Origin: an uncultured Halomonas sp. | Lineage (GTDB): Bacteria > Pseudomonadota > Gammaproteobacteria > Pseudomonadales > Halomonadaceae | Direction: 5' to 3' | Assembly: GCF_947501415.1 (NCBI RefSeq) | Contig: NZ_CANMVL010000010.1 | Span: forward strand, 124,001 to 188,000 | DNA: 64,000 nucleotides | In this document: positions 44,122-53,268 of the stretch, in pieces | How positions within the stretch are numbered: position 1 is the stretch's first letter | Layout: the number at the start of each line of letters is the position of its first letter | Made by a program: the position numbers and the translations under genes | The notes under the pieces: generated by a model | Told to the model about the DNA's origin: nothing | Database searches by the model: none | What the model saw: the letters and a program-made list of their open reading frames with translations, nothing else

Positions 44122-45807
44122 ATGTCCGATTCCCCGAAAGATATCCGCCGCCACTCCGCCCGGGTGGTGGATGGCCCCGGCAAGGCGGCCAGCCGTGCCA
44201 TGTTGCGAGCGGTGGGCTTTAAGGACGAGGACTTCACGAAGCCCCAGGTGGGAATCGCCTCGACCTGGAGCAACCTCACCCCCTGCAACAGTCATATCGA
44301 CGAGCTGGCGCGTCATGCCAGCGACGGGGCGGACAGCGCCGGCGGCAAGGGGGTGATCTTCAACACCATCACCATCTCCGACGGCATCGCCAACGGTACC
44401 GAGGGCATGAAGTACTCGATGGTGTCGCGGGAGGTGATCGCCGACTCCATCGAGACGGTGGCCGGCTGCGAGGGCTTCGATGGCCTGGTGGCCATCGGGG
44501 GCTGTGACAAGAACATGCCCGGCTGCCTGATGGGCCTGGCGCGCCTCGATCGTCCCAGCGTGTTCGTCTACGGCGGTACCATCCAGCCCGGCAAGAACCA
44601 CACCGATATCGTCTCGGTGTTCGAGGCCATGGGCGCTCATGGTCGGGGTGATATCGACCTGATCGAGCTCAAGCAGATCGAGGAGACCGCGATTCCCGGC
44701 CCCGGCTCCTGCGGCGGCATGTATACCGCCAATACCATGGCATCGGCCATCGAGGCGCTGGGCATGAGCCTGCCGGGCAGCTCGGCCCAGAACGCCGTCT
44801 CCAACGACAAGCGCGAGGACTGTGAAGCGGCCGGTGCCGCGGTACTCGAGCTGCTCAAGCGCGACCTCAAGCCCTCGGACATCATGACCCGCCAGGCCTT
44901 CGAGAACGCCATCAGCGTGGTGATTGCCCTGGGCGGCTCCACCAATGCGGTGCTGCACCTGATCGCCATGGCGCGCACCATCGGCGTCGAGCTGTCGCTT
45001 GCCGACTTCACCGAGATCGGCAAGCGCGTGCCGGTGGTGGCCGACCTGCGCCCCAGTGGCCACTACATGATGAGCGAGCTGGTGGCGATCGGTGGCATCC
45101 AGCCGCTGATGAAGATGCTGCTCGATGCCGGCCTCCTGCACGGCGACTGCCTGACGGTGACCGGCAGGACCCTGGCCGAGAACCTGGCCGATGTGGCCCC
45201 CTACCCCGATGACCAGCGGATCATCGCGGCGTTGAACAACCCCATCAAGGCGGAGAGCCATCTGCGTATCCTGCATGGCAACCTGGCGCCGGAAGGGGCG
45301 GTGGCCAAGATCACCGGCAAGGAGGGCACGCGCTTCGCCGGCACGGCGCGGGTGTTCAACTCCGAGGAGGAGGCCCAGGCAGGCATCAACGATGGCAGCG
45401 TGGTGGCGGGAGACGTGGTGGTGATCCGCTACGAGGGCCCCCGGGGCGGCCCCGGCATGCGCGAGATGCTCACCCCCACCTCGGCGATCATGGGCCGGGG
45501 GCTCGGCAGCGAGGTGGCACTGATCACCGACGGGCGCTTCTCCGGCGGCAGCCATGGCTTCGTGGTGGGCCATGTGACCCCCGAGGCGTTCGACGGTGGT
45601 CCCCTGGCCCTGGTGGAGGATGGCGACCGGATCACCATCGATGCCGAGGCCGACACCATCGACGTCGCCCTCACCGTCGAGGAGCTGGAGCGCCGCAAGT
45701 CCGCCTGGCAGCCGCCTGAGCCGCGCTACACCCGTGGGGTGCTGGCCAAGTACGCCCGGCTGGTCAGCTCGGCGAGCACCGGGGCGCTGACCGACCTTCC
45801 GGAGTAG
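44122..45807 (+). CDS. ilvD: Dihydroxy-acid dehydratase
   Basis: Dehydrates 2,3-dihydroxy-isovalerate and -methylvalerate to the 2-oxo acids of valine and isoleucine synthesis. 561 residues. The iron-sulfur cysteines are seen in [22 protein letters not shown] and [15 protein letters not shown], and [20 protein letters not shown] (about 469-488) is the conserved C-terminal signature. The length matches the shorter, plant-like IlvD group rather than the 616-residue E. coli type. AGGAGG lies 6 nt before ATG 44122. Sugar-acid dehydratase is a less likely alternative. A small CCGGAG/CTCCGG hairpin spans the stop region. Confidence 0.93.
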   Translation: MSDSPKDIRRHSARVVDGPGKAASRAMLRAVGFKDEDFTKPQVGIASTWSNLTPCNSHIDELARHASDGADSAGGKGVIFNTITISDGIANGTEGMKYSMVSREVIADSIETVAGCEGFDGLVAIGGCDKNMPGCLMGLARLDRPSVFVYGGTIQPGKNHTDIVSVFEAMGAHGRGDIDLIELKQIEETAIPGPGSCGGMYTANTMASAIEALGMSLPGSSAQNAVSNDKREDCEAAGAAVLELLKRDLKPSDIMTRQAFENAISVVIALGGSTNAVLHLIAMARTIGVELSLADFTEIGKRVPVVADLRPSGHYMMSELVAIGGIQPLMKMLLDAGLLHGDCLTVTGRTLAENLADVAPYPDDQRIIAALNNPIKAESHLRILHGNLAPEGAVAKITGKEGTRFAGTARVFNSEEEAQAGINDGSVVAGDVVVIRYEGPRGGPGMREMLTPTSAIMGRGLGSEVALITDGRFSGGSHGFVVGHVTPEAFDGGPLALVEDGDRITIDAEADTIDVALTVEELERRKSAWQPPEPRYTRGVLAKYARLVSSASTGALTDLPE

Positions 45808-45819
45808 CTCCGGGGGCCG

Positions 45820-47307
45820 TCAGGGTTCGCAGCTGGCGGTATGCCGCAGGCGCAGCCGGTTGCGCAGGCGGCGCGCCAGGATATCCACGCCGATATTGAG
45901 CAGGGCGGTGATCAGGATCAGGATCATCGCCCGGTCGAAGCGGATCTCCTGGATGGCGCTGTCGACATGGAAGCCCAGGGTGGCGATGCCGAGGATGCCG
46001 AGGATGGCGGTCTCGCGCATGATGATCTCCCAGCGGTAGAACAGCAGGGCCAAGAAGGGGCCGTAGAGTCGCGGCGTCAGCTCGAAGGCGTAGCGCTCGA
46101 TGCCGCGGGGAGCGTCGGCGCGCAGCGTGATCGCGTTGCTGCGCTGGCCCACCAGGTGGCCGATGATGCCGCCGTTGTGGATCGCCAGCGCCACCACCGC
46201 CGGCAGCATCGAGGGGCCCCACAGCTGCAGCAGGATAAAGGCCAGCAGGTATTCCGGGGTCGAGCGCAGGACCACCAGCACGCCGTGACCCAGCGCACCG
46301 CGTATCCGGCCGCTGGCGTGGCGTCCCGTGAAGTGCTGCGAGACCAGCGGATAGAGCAGCAGCGCCAGCAGCCCCGTCGCCACCAGGGCGATCTGGGTCA
46401 GCAGCAGGGTGTTCCAGATGCCCGGCAGCGCCTCGTCGACCAGCAGCTCGCCCAACCAGGGGAGGAGCCCCGCGACCCCCTCGCCCTGGCGCAGTGGCTC
46501 GGGAACGATATCCTCGGTGAAGAAGCGCGAGACGCTCTGCCAGCGAATCGGCAGGCCGTCGCCGAGCAGGAAGGGGGCGGCCAGCAGGTAGAGCGGCAGC
46601 AGGCGCGGTCGAACCCAGAGCCTGAGGGTGCCGATCAGCCCATAGAACAGCAGCAGCAGCGCACCCACCGTGGTGTAGTGCCCCTGGGCGAACGAGGACT
46701 CGAGGTAGAAACCCAGGGTGGGCATGCCCACGAAGCCCAGCACGGCGCTGGAGCGCAGGCCGCACTCCAGCCGGTAGGCGGTGTAGGTCGCCAGGTGGGG
46801 CCAGGCCTGGCTGAAACGGCTGTAGAGGAGGGCCGCGACCATGCCGCTGCCGTGGGGGATCACCTTCGACGGCTGGGGATCGCTCTCGTCGAGAATCTCG
46901 GCATACACCTTGGCGAAGATGCCGGCATAGGGAATGGCGATGGCGAGCACCCCGGTCAGTGGGTGAAGGCCGAAGAACTGCAGGAAGATCAGTGCCCAGA
47001 ACAGCTCGTGAATGGCGCGGATAAAGGCGCAGGTGGTACGTACCGCGCGATGCTGAAACAGCAGCGCCAGCAGCAGGCCTGCCGCGGCGCCTGCCCCCAC
47101 TCCGACGAAGGCGAAGGCGAGGGTGCGCACGATCGCCTTGCCGAGAAAGTCCACCGCCGTGAAGTCCGGATGGGTCAGCCCTTGCATCAGCCGGCCCAGC
47201 TCCGCCCAGGGGTCGTGGGCGCTGATCTGGAGGTCGGCCAGGGCGAGGCAGACGATGGCCAGTAGCGCCAGGGCCAGGCTGGTGCGTACGGTTTTCGATT
47301 GCCACAT
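45820..47307 (-). CDS. Fused double permease of a phosphonate/selenate-type ABC importer (PhnE-PhnE)
   Basis: 495 residues with about twelve hydrophobic segments and two tandem PhnE-like permease halves. The first EAA-type loop region is around LFWALIFLQFFGLHPLTGVL (about 130-149), with the second half containing STPEYLLAFILLQLWGPSML (about 360-379). MRETAILGILGIATLGFHVD (about 430) is the typical PhnE C-terminal signature. Most PhnE systems use one permease homodimer or two genes; here both halves are in one chain. ATG 47307 is 2 nt after the ATPase stop. The longer upstream frame is out of register with real coding. Confidence 0.86.
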   Translation of the reverse strand: MWQSKTVRTSLALALLAIVCLALADLQISAHDPWAELGRLMQGLTHPDFTAVDFLGKAIVRTLAFAFVGVGAGAAAGLLLALLFQHRAVRTTCAFIRAIHELFWALIFLQFFGLHPLTGVLAIAIPYAGIFAKVYAEILDESDPQPSKVIPHGSGMVAALLYSRFSQAWPHLATYTAYRLECGLRSSAVLGFVGMPTLGFYLESSFAQGHYTTVGALLLLFYGLIGTLRLWVRPRLLPLYLLAAPFLLGDGLPIRWQSVSRFFTEDIVPEPLRQGEGVAGLLPWLGELLVDEALPGIWNTLLLTQIALVATGLLALLLYPLVSQHFTGRHASGRIRGALGHGVLVVLRSTPEYLLAFILLQLWGPSMLPAVVALAIHNGGIIGHLVGQRSNAITLRADAPRGIERYAFELTPRLYGPFLALLFYRWEIIMRETAILGILGIATLGFHVDSAIQEIRFDRAMILILITALLNIGVDILARRLRNRLRLRHTASCEP

Positions 47308-47309
47308 GG

Positions 47310-47966
47310 TCAGTAGAGCACCAGCAGATCCCGGGCACTGAGTCGGTGGCTGGCCTCGTCCAGGGCGATCCTGCCATCGGCGATCCCCACGACCCGGTCG
47401 GTGAAGCGCAGGGCCAGCTCCACGTCGTGCATGGCCACCACCGAGGTGGGGTAAGCCTCGGCCAGCGCGGCCAGCACCCGCTCGGCGAGCGGACCGTCGA
47501 GCGCCGATATCGGTTCGTCGGCCAGCAGCAGGTCGCCCCGCTGATGAAGCGCGCGGGCGGCCGCGACGCGCTGGCTCTGGCCACCGGACAGTTCGCCGGC
47601 CGAGGCCCAGCACTTGTCGGCGAGATCCAAGCGTTCGAGCAGTGGCATGATGGCGTCGATATCACGACGGAAGGGACGCGCCAGGGTAACCAGGTTGTAC
47701 CAGGTAGGGTGCCGGGCGAGTCCGCCCATATAGACGTTGTGGAACACGCTCAGCGAGGGCACCAGGCCCAGCTGCTGGGGCATCAGGGCGGCACCGTGAT
47801 GGCGCCAGCGCTGCTGCATGACGCCGAGCAGCGTCGACTTGCCGGCGCCGCTCCTGCCCACCAGGGCGACTCTTTCGCCGCGGGCAAGCGTCAGATCGAG
47901 CGGGCCGATCACGCGCGCCCCGCCGTAATCGGCCACCACATCGGTGAGGGCGAGGGCGGTCATCAA
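47310..47966 (-). CDS. ATP-binding protein of the PhnC type
   Basis: 218 residues, a compact ABC ATPase. Walker A is VGRSGAGKSTLLGV (about 36-44), the signature is LSGGQSQRVAAARAL (about 128-142), Walker B is DLLLADEPISALDG, and the H-loop is VVAMHDVELAL. NVYMGGLARHPTWYNLVTLA resembles the PhnC-specific insert region. It powers import with the fused permease and the binding protein, overlapping the latter by 4 nt. It is shorter than average (about 250-260). Confidence 0.9.
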   Translation of the reverse strand: MMTALALTDVVADYGGARVIGPLDLTLARGERVALVGRSGAGKSTLLGVMQQRWRHHGAALMPQQLGLVPSLSVFHNVYMGGLARHPTWYNLVTLARPFRRDIDAIMPLLERLDLADKCWASAGELSGGQSQRVAAARALHQRGDLLLADEPISALDGPLAERVLAALAEAYPTSVVAMHDVELALRFTDRVVGIADGRIALDEASHRLSARDLLVLY

Positions 47967-48829
47967 TCGAGGATATCGAGCTGCTGGCCGACCTGGCGGA
48001 TGATCTCGTAGTCGGCGTTGTCCACCGGGATGAAGCCGGAGCGCGGGAAGCTCTCGAGCAGCTCGGGGTCATCCATGCCGAGCAGCGCCTGCTGGACGCG
48101 GTCGGCGAAGCCCTCGCCGAAACGCTCGTCGACGTCGCCGCGGATCGTCCATTGGTAATCCGGGTAGGTCGGGGTCTGCCACACCACCTTGACGCTGTCG
48201 GCATCGAGGTTGCCGGCCTCGAGCTCGTTTTCCCATACGGTATAGTTGAGGGCGCCGAGCTGGTAGGCCCCGGAGGCGACCAGCGAGGCGGTACGGCTGT
48301 GGTTGCCGCTGAAGCCGACACGCGAGAAGACCTCTTCCGGCGCCTCGCCGAAGGCCTCGCGCAGGTAGTGCTCGGGCATCAGGCGTCCGGAGGTGGAGCC
48401 CTTGGCGCCGAAGGTGAAGGTCATGTCGCGCATGGCCTCGACCAGCCCCGCACCCTCTTCCAGGCCGGTGCTCTCGTGGGCGATGAAGTAGGTCCGGAAC
48501 TCGGCGTCCTCGACGCCCTGGGCCAGAGCCCGGGAGCCGGGCACGCGCTCGCGGGCCTGCACGCCGGAGAGGCCGCCGAACCAGGCCAGCTGCACCTGGT
48601 CATTGCGGAAGGCGGTGACCGCCGCGGCGTAGGACTTCACCGGCACGAAACGCACCTCGACCTCGAGCTCGTCGGCGAGATAGTCGGCGACCTTCTGGAA
48701 GCGCTCCTGCAGGCGTGTCTCGTCCTCGTCGGGGATGGCGGTGAACACGAAGGGGCTGGCAGCGGCAACCGAAGTGGCAAACAGCAGCGGCAGAGCCACG
48801 GGCAGCACGCGGGCGAGGCGTCGAAGCAT
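47963..48829 (-). CDS. PhnD-type periplasmic binding protein, putative selenate/oxyanion ABC importer
   Basis: 288 residues from MLRRLARVLPVALPLLF, with a Sec signal peptide ending near VAAA. FTAIPDEDETRLQERFQKVA, VQLAWFGGLSGVQARERV and TFTFGAKGSTSGRLMPEHYL are typical of the PhnD-like group that databases label putative selenate ABC transporter binding protein; phosphonate or phosphite are alternatives. The longer upstream frame reaches 49045 but runs into the molybdoenzyme gene and has no signal peptide, so ATG 48829 is chosen. It lies 136 bp downstream of a TtrA/SrdA-like reductase gene. Confidence 0.85.
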   Translation of the reverse strand: MLRRLARVLPVALPLLFATSVAAASPFVFTAIPDEDETRLQERFQKVADYLADELEVEVRFVPVKSYAAAVTAFRNDQVQLAWFGGLSGVQARERVPGSRALAQGVEDAEFRTYFIAHESTGLEEGAGLVEAMRDMTFTFGAKGSTSGRLMPEHYLREAFGEAPEEVFSRVGFSGNHSRTASLVASGAYQLGALNYTVWENELEAGNLDADSVKVVWQTPTYPDYQWTIRGDVDERFGEGFADRVQQALLGMDDPELLESFPRSGFIPVDNADYEIIRQVGQQLDILD

Positions 48830-48928
48830 GGGGGGAGTCCTGATCGGAAATGGTCCGTCGCCATGATACCGAAAAAACGCCGGGCGTCCGATGTCGGTGC
48901 GCCCGGCTATTGGGTCGAGTGCATGGGG

Positions 48929-48961
48929 CGGCGCTTCGCTCTCGAGAAGGGTGAAGCGCCG
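48929..48961 (-). terminator. Hairpin after the molybdoenzyme gene
   Basis: CGGCGCTTC and GAAGCGCCG pair over 9 bp with a 15-nt loop, starting 4 bp after the ttrA-like stop. No T-run follows leftward, so termination may be partial, which would still allow read-through into the importer genes. Confidence 0.5.
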
Positions 48962-48965
48962 TTTC

Positions 48966-51900
48966 TCAGGCCTCGATACGGGAGACCCGGATCGGCAGGC
49001 CCTGGCGCACGGCAGCGCCGCTGATGGGCTCAAGCCAGGTGCCATCCACGCGGCGGGTGGGGTCCTTGAAGCCCAGGTCGTTGATGTTGATGCCGGCGCG
49101 CAGCCATTCGAGATCGGGCTGGGCCTCGCCGTCGATCACGTGGGGGGTGGCGCCCAGGTCACGGTGGCCGTAGCCGTGCTCGATGCCCAGTGCGCCGGGC
49201 ATCACCCCTTCGCCGACCAGTGCCAGGCCAACCACGCTGCCGCCGGGGCTCTCGATGCGGATGGTGTCGCCGTGACTGATGCCGAAGCGCTCGGCGTCCT
49301 GGCGGTGCATCATCACCGGGTTGTAGGGCTTGATCATGCGCAGCCACTCGAGACCGATGGCGTAGGAGTTCATCAGGTTGGACTTGAACGAGAACGCCAG
49401 CAGTGGCCACTCCTCCTCGGTGAACACCTCGCGCATGGCGCGACCGTCGGCCAGCGGCGGCAGGGCATGGCGCGGCACACCACGGTTGGGCTGGCCACTC
49501 TGGGTGTTGATGCTGGTGCCCACCTGCTCGTTGTAGACGCACAGGGTGCGTTTCCAGGCGCTGGTGAGGTTCTCGCCCTTGAAATGGTCCTTGAAGTCCT
49601 CGAAGCGGCCGCCGCGGGCGTAGAGGTAGGCCACCGGGCCGCGCTCCTCGGGCTTGAGGGTGCGCTCGAGTTTCGGCAGCAGCGGCGCGATCCCGCCATG
49701 GGCGATATCGCTCTCGTCAGCGTCGGGCAGCGGCTCGCCCTGCATGGCCACGTTGGCGGCGGCGCGCAGGAAGAAGTCCTCGGCACGGTTGAGCGGGTGC
49801 AGGTTGCCGTCGGCGTCGGGGATCGCTCCCTCGCCGAAGCCGGGCAGCCCGAGGCGCTTGGCGGTGGCGATGAAGAAGCTCTCCATGGAGACCGGCTCGC
49901 CTTCTTCGGTCTTCTGCTGGCGCGGCTCCACCACCGGCCAGCAGGCGGTGGTCATCTTGCCCAGGTTGCCCTTCCAGGCGCCGGTGAAGCCCCACACCTC
50001 ATACATCACCGAGTCCGGCACGATGTAGTCGGCGTAGCGGTTGGTCTCGTTGAGGAAGCCGTCGATGGCCACGAACAGCCCCAGGCGCTTGGGGTCCTTG
50101 ATCTTCTCGGCAATCAGCGTCTCGAGGCCCGCCTGGCCGTAGATGGGGTTGGCCATGCAGCCGATCACCGCCTTGATCGGGTAAGGGTAGCCGTCCAGCG
50201 CCGAGGGCAGGTGCTCGGTGAGGGTAGGCGGTGCCAGCGAGCGCCAGGGGGCGCGGGCGGGGTAGGGGTTCTCGCCGGCGGCCACCTTGCGCTGGTACTC
50301 GGAGGACTTCTCGTAGGGGAAGCGCGAGCGGGAGAGGAAGACCCCCTTGGGTCCGCGCTTGCCGGGGAAGTTGGCCAGGTCGTAGCGGGGACCGGTGCCG
50401 ACGCCGTTGAACTGGCCGCCGCCGGCGGCGCTGCCGCCCTTGCGGTTGTGGTTGCCGGCCAGCACGTTGAGCATCTGCATGCCGAAGGCGGCGTAGAAGC
50501 CGTTGCCGGACATCATCCCGCCATGGGAGTTGGTTACCGCGCGGCGGCCGTGGCGTGCGAAGCGCTCTGCCAGGTCGACGATGGTGGCCTCGGGGATGCC
50601 ACAGTGTTCGGCATACTCGGTCAGGCTATGCTCGTTGGCGGACTCGCGAAGCAGGGTCATGCTGCTCTTTACCCGCACGCTCTCCCCGTCGGCGAGCTCT
50701 ACCTCGCGGTCGACGAAGAGCTCGGCGCCCATCACCGCGTTGCCCTGTGCCAGTTTTCCGTCGGCCACCACCATGGGTACGTCGGCGTCGCTGCCGGCCT
50801 CGGCTTGGCCCAGGTCGCTAGCGCGCAGGAAGCGGCCGCGGTGCGGGTGCTCATCGTTGGTGATTACCAGGTGACTGGCGTTAGTGTGGGTCGCCTCGCC
50901 GGCGGCCTCGGCGGCGGGCTGGCCGGGAAGCTCCAGGAACGCCTTGGCGTAGCCCTCATGGTCGAGCAGCCACTGGATCATGGCCATGGCCAGGGCGCTG
51001 TCGCTACCCGGACGGATCGGTACCCAGCGGTTGTGGTCGGCGGCATGCGAGGCCGAGGCGTTGAGGCCCGGGTCGACCACCACGTACTCTAGGCTGCCCT
51101 CGGCCCGCGCCTGGGCGATCAGCCGCCCCTGGCGCTTGAAGGGGTTGCCGGCCTGGCTGGGGGCGGTGCCGACGTAGAGGATGAAGCGGGCGTTCTGGAT
51201 GTCTGGCTTGGTATGGGCGTTCTTGGCCAGGTCGTCCATCACCGCGCCGGATCCCATGCGGTAGGCAAGGCCACAGTAAGAGCCGTGATGACCGTAGTTG
51301 CGGGTGGCGAAAGCGTTCATGGTGAAGCGCTTGAGCAGCGCGGAGCGGCCGTAGTCGGTGGCTTCCATCACCATCAGCTGGTTGGCCTTCGGGCCGTATT
51401 CGGGGTTCTCCGGGTCGATTAGTTCGTCATGGTTGTGGATAGCGCGCAGGCCGTCCACATGGCCCTCGCCGAACAGGTCACCGCCCTCGCAGATCTCCTC
51501 GATCAGTTGCTCGAAGCTGATCTTCTGCCATTCGCGGCCGCCGCGCTCGCCGACCCGCTTAAGGCAGTGGGTGACGCGGAAGGGGCTGTCGATCTGCGCC
51601 ATCATGGCGTTGCCGCGGGCGCAGGCGGTGGAGCGGTTCTGCTGGCCCTGATCGCCATGGGCGCTCAGCCCGCGCAGGGCCTCGACCACCGGGGTGCGCA
51701 TGGGCAAGTGCTCGTCGGCGGAGAGCGGGTGGTAGGGGTTGCCGGAGACGCGCAGTACCTGGTCGGTATCGTTGTCGACGCGTACCCGCACGCCGCACTT
51801 GGTGGTGCAGCCGTAGCAGACGGTGAAGGCAACGCGTTGGTCGGGGTTGAGGGTCAGCTCGCCACTCTCGGGGTCGACGTTGTATTCCGGTGCCAGGGAG

Positions 51901-52067
51901 TTGCCGTGGATGCGGTGTGCGGGTTTCTCTCCGGCGCTGCCGGTGACGCCCTTGCCCATCTTGATCAGTGGGTCGGAGTATCCGGCGGCGAAGGTGGCGG
52001 CGCCGCCGGCGGCGACGGCACCCTTCATGAAACGACGGCGTGAGGCATCGACAGGGGGCTTAGCCAT
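48966..52067 (-). CDS. ttrA: Tetrathionate/selenate reductase-type molybdopterin subunit (TtrA/SrdA-like)
   Basis: 1033 residues with a twin-arginine signal (SRRRFMKGAVAAGG). The N-terminal [4Fe-4S] ligands are CYGCTTKC (about 83-90) and the later Cys in RSTACARGNAM. The molybdopterin guanine dinucleotide domains follow (TNSHGGMMSGNGFYAAFGMQ, PVMMHRQDAERFGISHGDTI). Length and layout match TtrA of tetrathionate reductase and the related SrdA selenate reductase. The real oxyanion (tetrathionate, selenate, or sulfite/thiosulfate oxidation) cannot be fixed from sequence. It is last in the B-C-A operon, with an 8-nt overlap with the membrane subunit, and is followed by an oxyanion-type ABC importer. 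Confidence 0.8.
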   Translation of the reverse strand: MAKPPVDASRRRFMKGAVAAGGAATFAAGYSDPLIKMGKGVTGSAGEKPAHRIHGNSLAPEYNVDPESGELTLNPDQRVAFTVCYGCTTKCGVRVRVDNDTDQVLRVSGNPYHPLSADEHLPMRTPVVEALRGLSAHGDQGQQNRSTACARGNAMMAQIDSPFRVTHCLKRVGERGGREWQKISFEQLIEEICEGGDLFGEGHVDGLRAIHNHDELIDPENPEYGPKANQLMVMEATDYGRSALLKRFTMNAFATRNYGHHGSYCGLAYRMGSGAVMDDLAKNAHTKPDIQNARFILYVGTAPSQAGNPFKRQGRLIAQARAEGSLEYVVVDPGLNASASHAADHNRWVPIRPGSDSALAMAMIQWLLDHEGYAKAFLELPGQPAAEAAGEATHTNASHLVITNDEHPHRGRFLRASDLGQAEAGSDADVPMVVADGKLAQGNAVMGAELFVDREVELADGESVRVKSSMTLLRESANEHSLTEYAEHCGIPEATIVDLAERFARHGRRAVTNSHGGMMSGNGFYAAFGMQMLNVLAGNHNRKGGSAAGGGQFNGVGTGPRYDLANFPGKRGPKGVFLSRSRFPYEKSSEYQRKVAAGENPYPARAPWRSLAPPTLTEHLPSALDGYPYPIKAVIGCMANPIYGQAGLETLIAEKIKDPKRLGLFVAIDGFLNETNRYADYIVPDSVMYEVWGFTGAWKGNLGKMTTACWPVVEPRQQKTEEGEPVSMESFFIATAKRLGLPGFGEGAIPDADGNLHPLNRAEDFFLRAAANVAMQGEPLPDADESDIAHGGIAPLLPKLERTLKPEERGPVAYLYARGGRFEDFKDHFKGENLTSAWKRTLCVYNEQVGTSINTQSGQPNRGVPRHALPPLADGRAMREVFTEEEWPLLAFSFKSNLMNSYAIGLEWLRMIKPYNPVMMHRQDAERFGISHGDTIRIESPGGSVVGLALVGEGVMPGALGIEHGYGHRDLGATPHVIDGEAQPDLEWLRAGININDLGFKDPTRRVDGTWLEPISGAAVRQGLPIRVSRIEA

Positions 52068-53268
52068 GGCTGGGGGCTCCTTCAGTGGTTTCCGCAGCGC
52101 TTTTGGGGGCGGGGTGTGCGGGGGTAGAGGGCGCAGTTGAGAGCTCGGCGGCGCTGCCGCCCTGGTGTGCCTGGCGCCAAGGTAGCAGGAGGTCGATCAG
52201 CAGAGCGGCGGTGAGCCACAGGCCGAAGGTGCCGACGATGCCGAGAATGCCTGAAGAGCCGGCGGGAATGCCGTAGTGATGGAAACCGGCGCTGTGGCGG
52301 GCCACGGTCTGCACATCCATTAGAACCACCCAGCGGAACATCCAGCCGACATGCAGGGCCACCAGGCCGAGCAGCCAGGCCCAGGCATACAGCGTCGGGC
52401 GCCGAGAGGCAGGCCGAGTGATCAGATAGAGGACGGCGCCGAACAGCAGCAAGCCGGTGAGCCCGCCCCACAGGGCGGTGCCGCGCCACTCGGCGCTACC
52501 ACGAACGGACTTCATTGCCGCCGCCACCGAGCCAGCGCTTACGTTGATGCCGTCGAGGAACCAGCTACCGGCAACGAGACCGGCGACCAGGCAGGCGCCG
52601 AACATCACCTTGAGCATCTGTCGGCTGACGGCCGTGCTGCGCTCACCGGCCACACGGTCGAGCACCAGGATCAGGCCGCTGGCGGCGATAAAGCCTGTGG
52701 CCACGAACATCGGTGGCAACCATACGGTGTGCCACAGCGGACGCGCCTTGACGATGGCGACCTCGGCGCCGGTGTAGAGCATGATGCCGGTGGAGAGGAC
52801 GAGCGTGCCCAACCCCACCAGCACCAGCAGGGCCCGCGGAGTAGGGGTGTTACCCAATGACAACCAGCGTGCAGTGAAACCCACCATGCCGGGGGCCTGG
52901 CGCCTGGCTTGCAGCGCCGGACGCCAGGCCAACCAGGCCAGCACGATCACGCCGGTCACGTAGAGGGGCAGCACCAGGCTGCCGATGGACATCCAGGAGT
53001 GGCCGTTGGCATGGACATAGAAGTGCCAGAAGCGAAGCGGCTGGTGCAGATCGGCGAGCAGAGCCACCGGTGCCACCAGGGTGGTGGTCAGGCAGGCGAG
53101 CAGCGCCAGGCGTGCGGTGGGCAGCCAGGTCTGCCTGCCGAACACCAGCGCCGGGGCGGCCAGCCACAGGGTGGCGTAGGAGAGGGCGATCATGAAGAAG
53201 TACTGCACCGCCCAGGGATACCAGGCGATGTCGTAGCGTGGGGCGAGCAGCTCAATGGTGGAATTCAT
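52060..53268 (-). CDS. ttrC: NrfD-family membrane subunit (TtrC/SrdC-like)
   Basis: 402 residues with about nine hydrophobic segments. YPWAVQYFFMIALSYATLWL at the start and HFYVHANGHSWMSIGSLVLP match the quinol-interacting NrfD/PsrC fold. It would pass electrons between the quinone pool and the periplasmic iron-sulfur subunit. The C-terminal 40 residues are low-complexity Ala/Pro/Ser-rich and probably cytosolic. It overlaps the iron-sulfur subunit gene by 17 nt and the molybdoenzyme gene by 8 nt, so the three are tightly coupled. Confidence 0.86.
   Translation of the reverse strand: MNSTIELLAPRYDIAWYPWAVQYFFMIALSYATLWLAAPALVFGRQTWLPTARLALLACLTTTLVAPVALLADLHQPLRFWHFYVHANGHSWMSIGSLVLPLYVTGVIVLAWLAWRPALQARRQAPGMVGFTARWLSLGNTPTPRALLVLVGLGTLVLSTGIMLYTGAEVAIVKARPLWHTVWLPPMFVATGFIAASGLILVLDRVAGERSTAVSRQMLKVMFGACLVAGLVAGSWFLDGINVSAGSVAAAMKSVRGSAEWRGTALWGGLTGLLLFGAVLYLITRPASRRPTLYAWAWLLGLVALHVGWMFRWVVLMDVQTVARHSAGFHHYGIPAGSSGILGIVGTFGLWLTAALLIDLLLPWRQAHQGGSAAELSTAPSTPAHPAPKSAAETTEGAPSHG

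Noticed and set aside
44032..45573. 513-codon minus-strand frame opposite ilvD
   Set aside because: Shadow of ilvD; contains no family signature and lacks a ribosome site.
45764..47665. 633-codon minus-strand frame overlapping the fused permease
   Set aside because: Arg/Pro-rich alternative frame of the permease and ATPase; the permease frame has membrane segments and PhnE signatures.
47963..49045. Longer 360-residue form of the PhnD-like protein
   Set aside because: The extra N-terminus overlaps the molybdoenzyme 3' end and hides the signal peptide that begins at the ATG at 48829.
48891..51092. 733-codon plus-strand frame opposite the molybdoenzyme
   Set aside because: Composition is repetitive GVAGQ-like with no motifs; the opposite frame has iron-sulfur and molybdopterin motifs.
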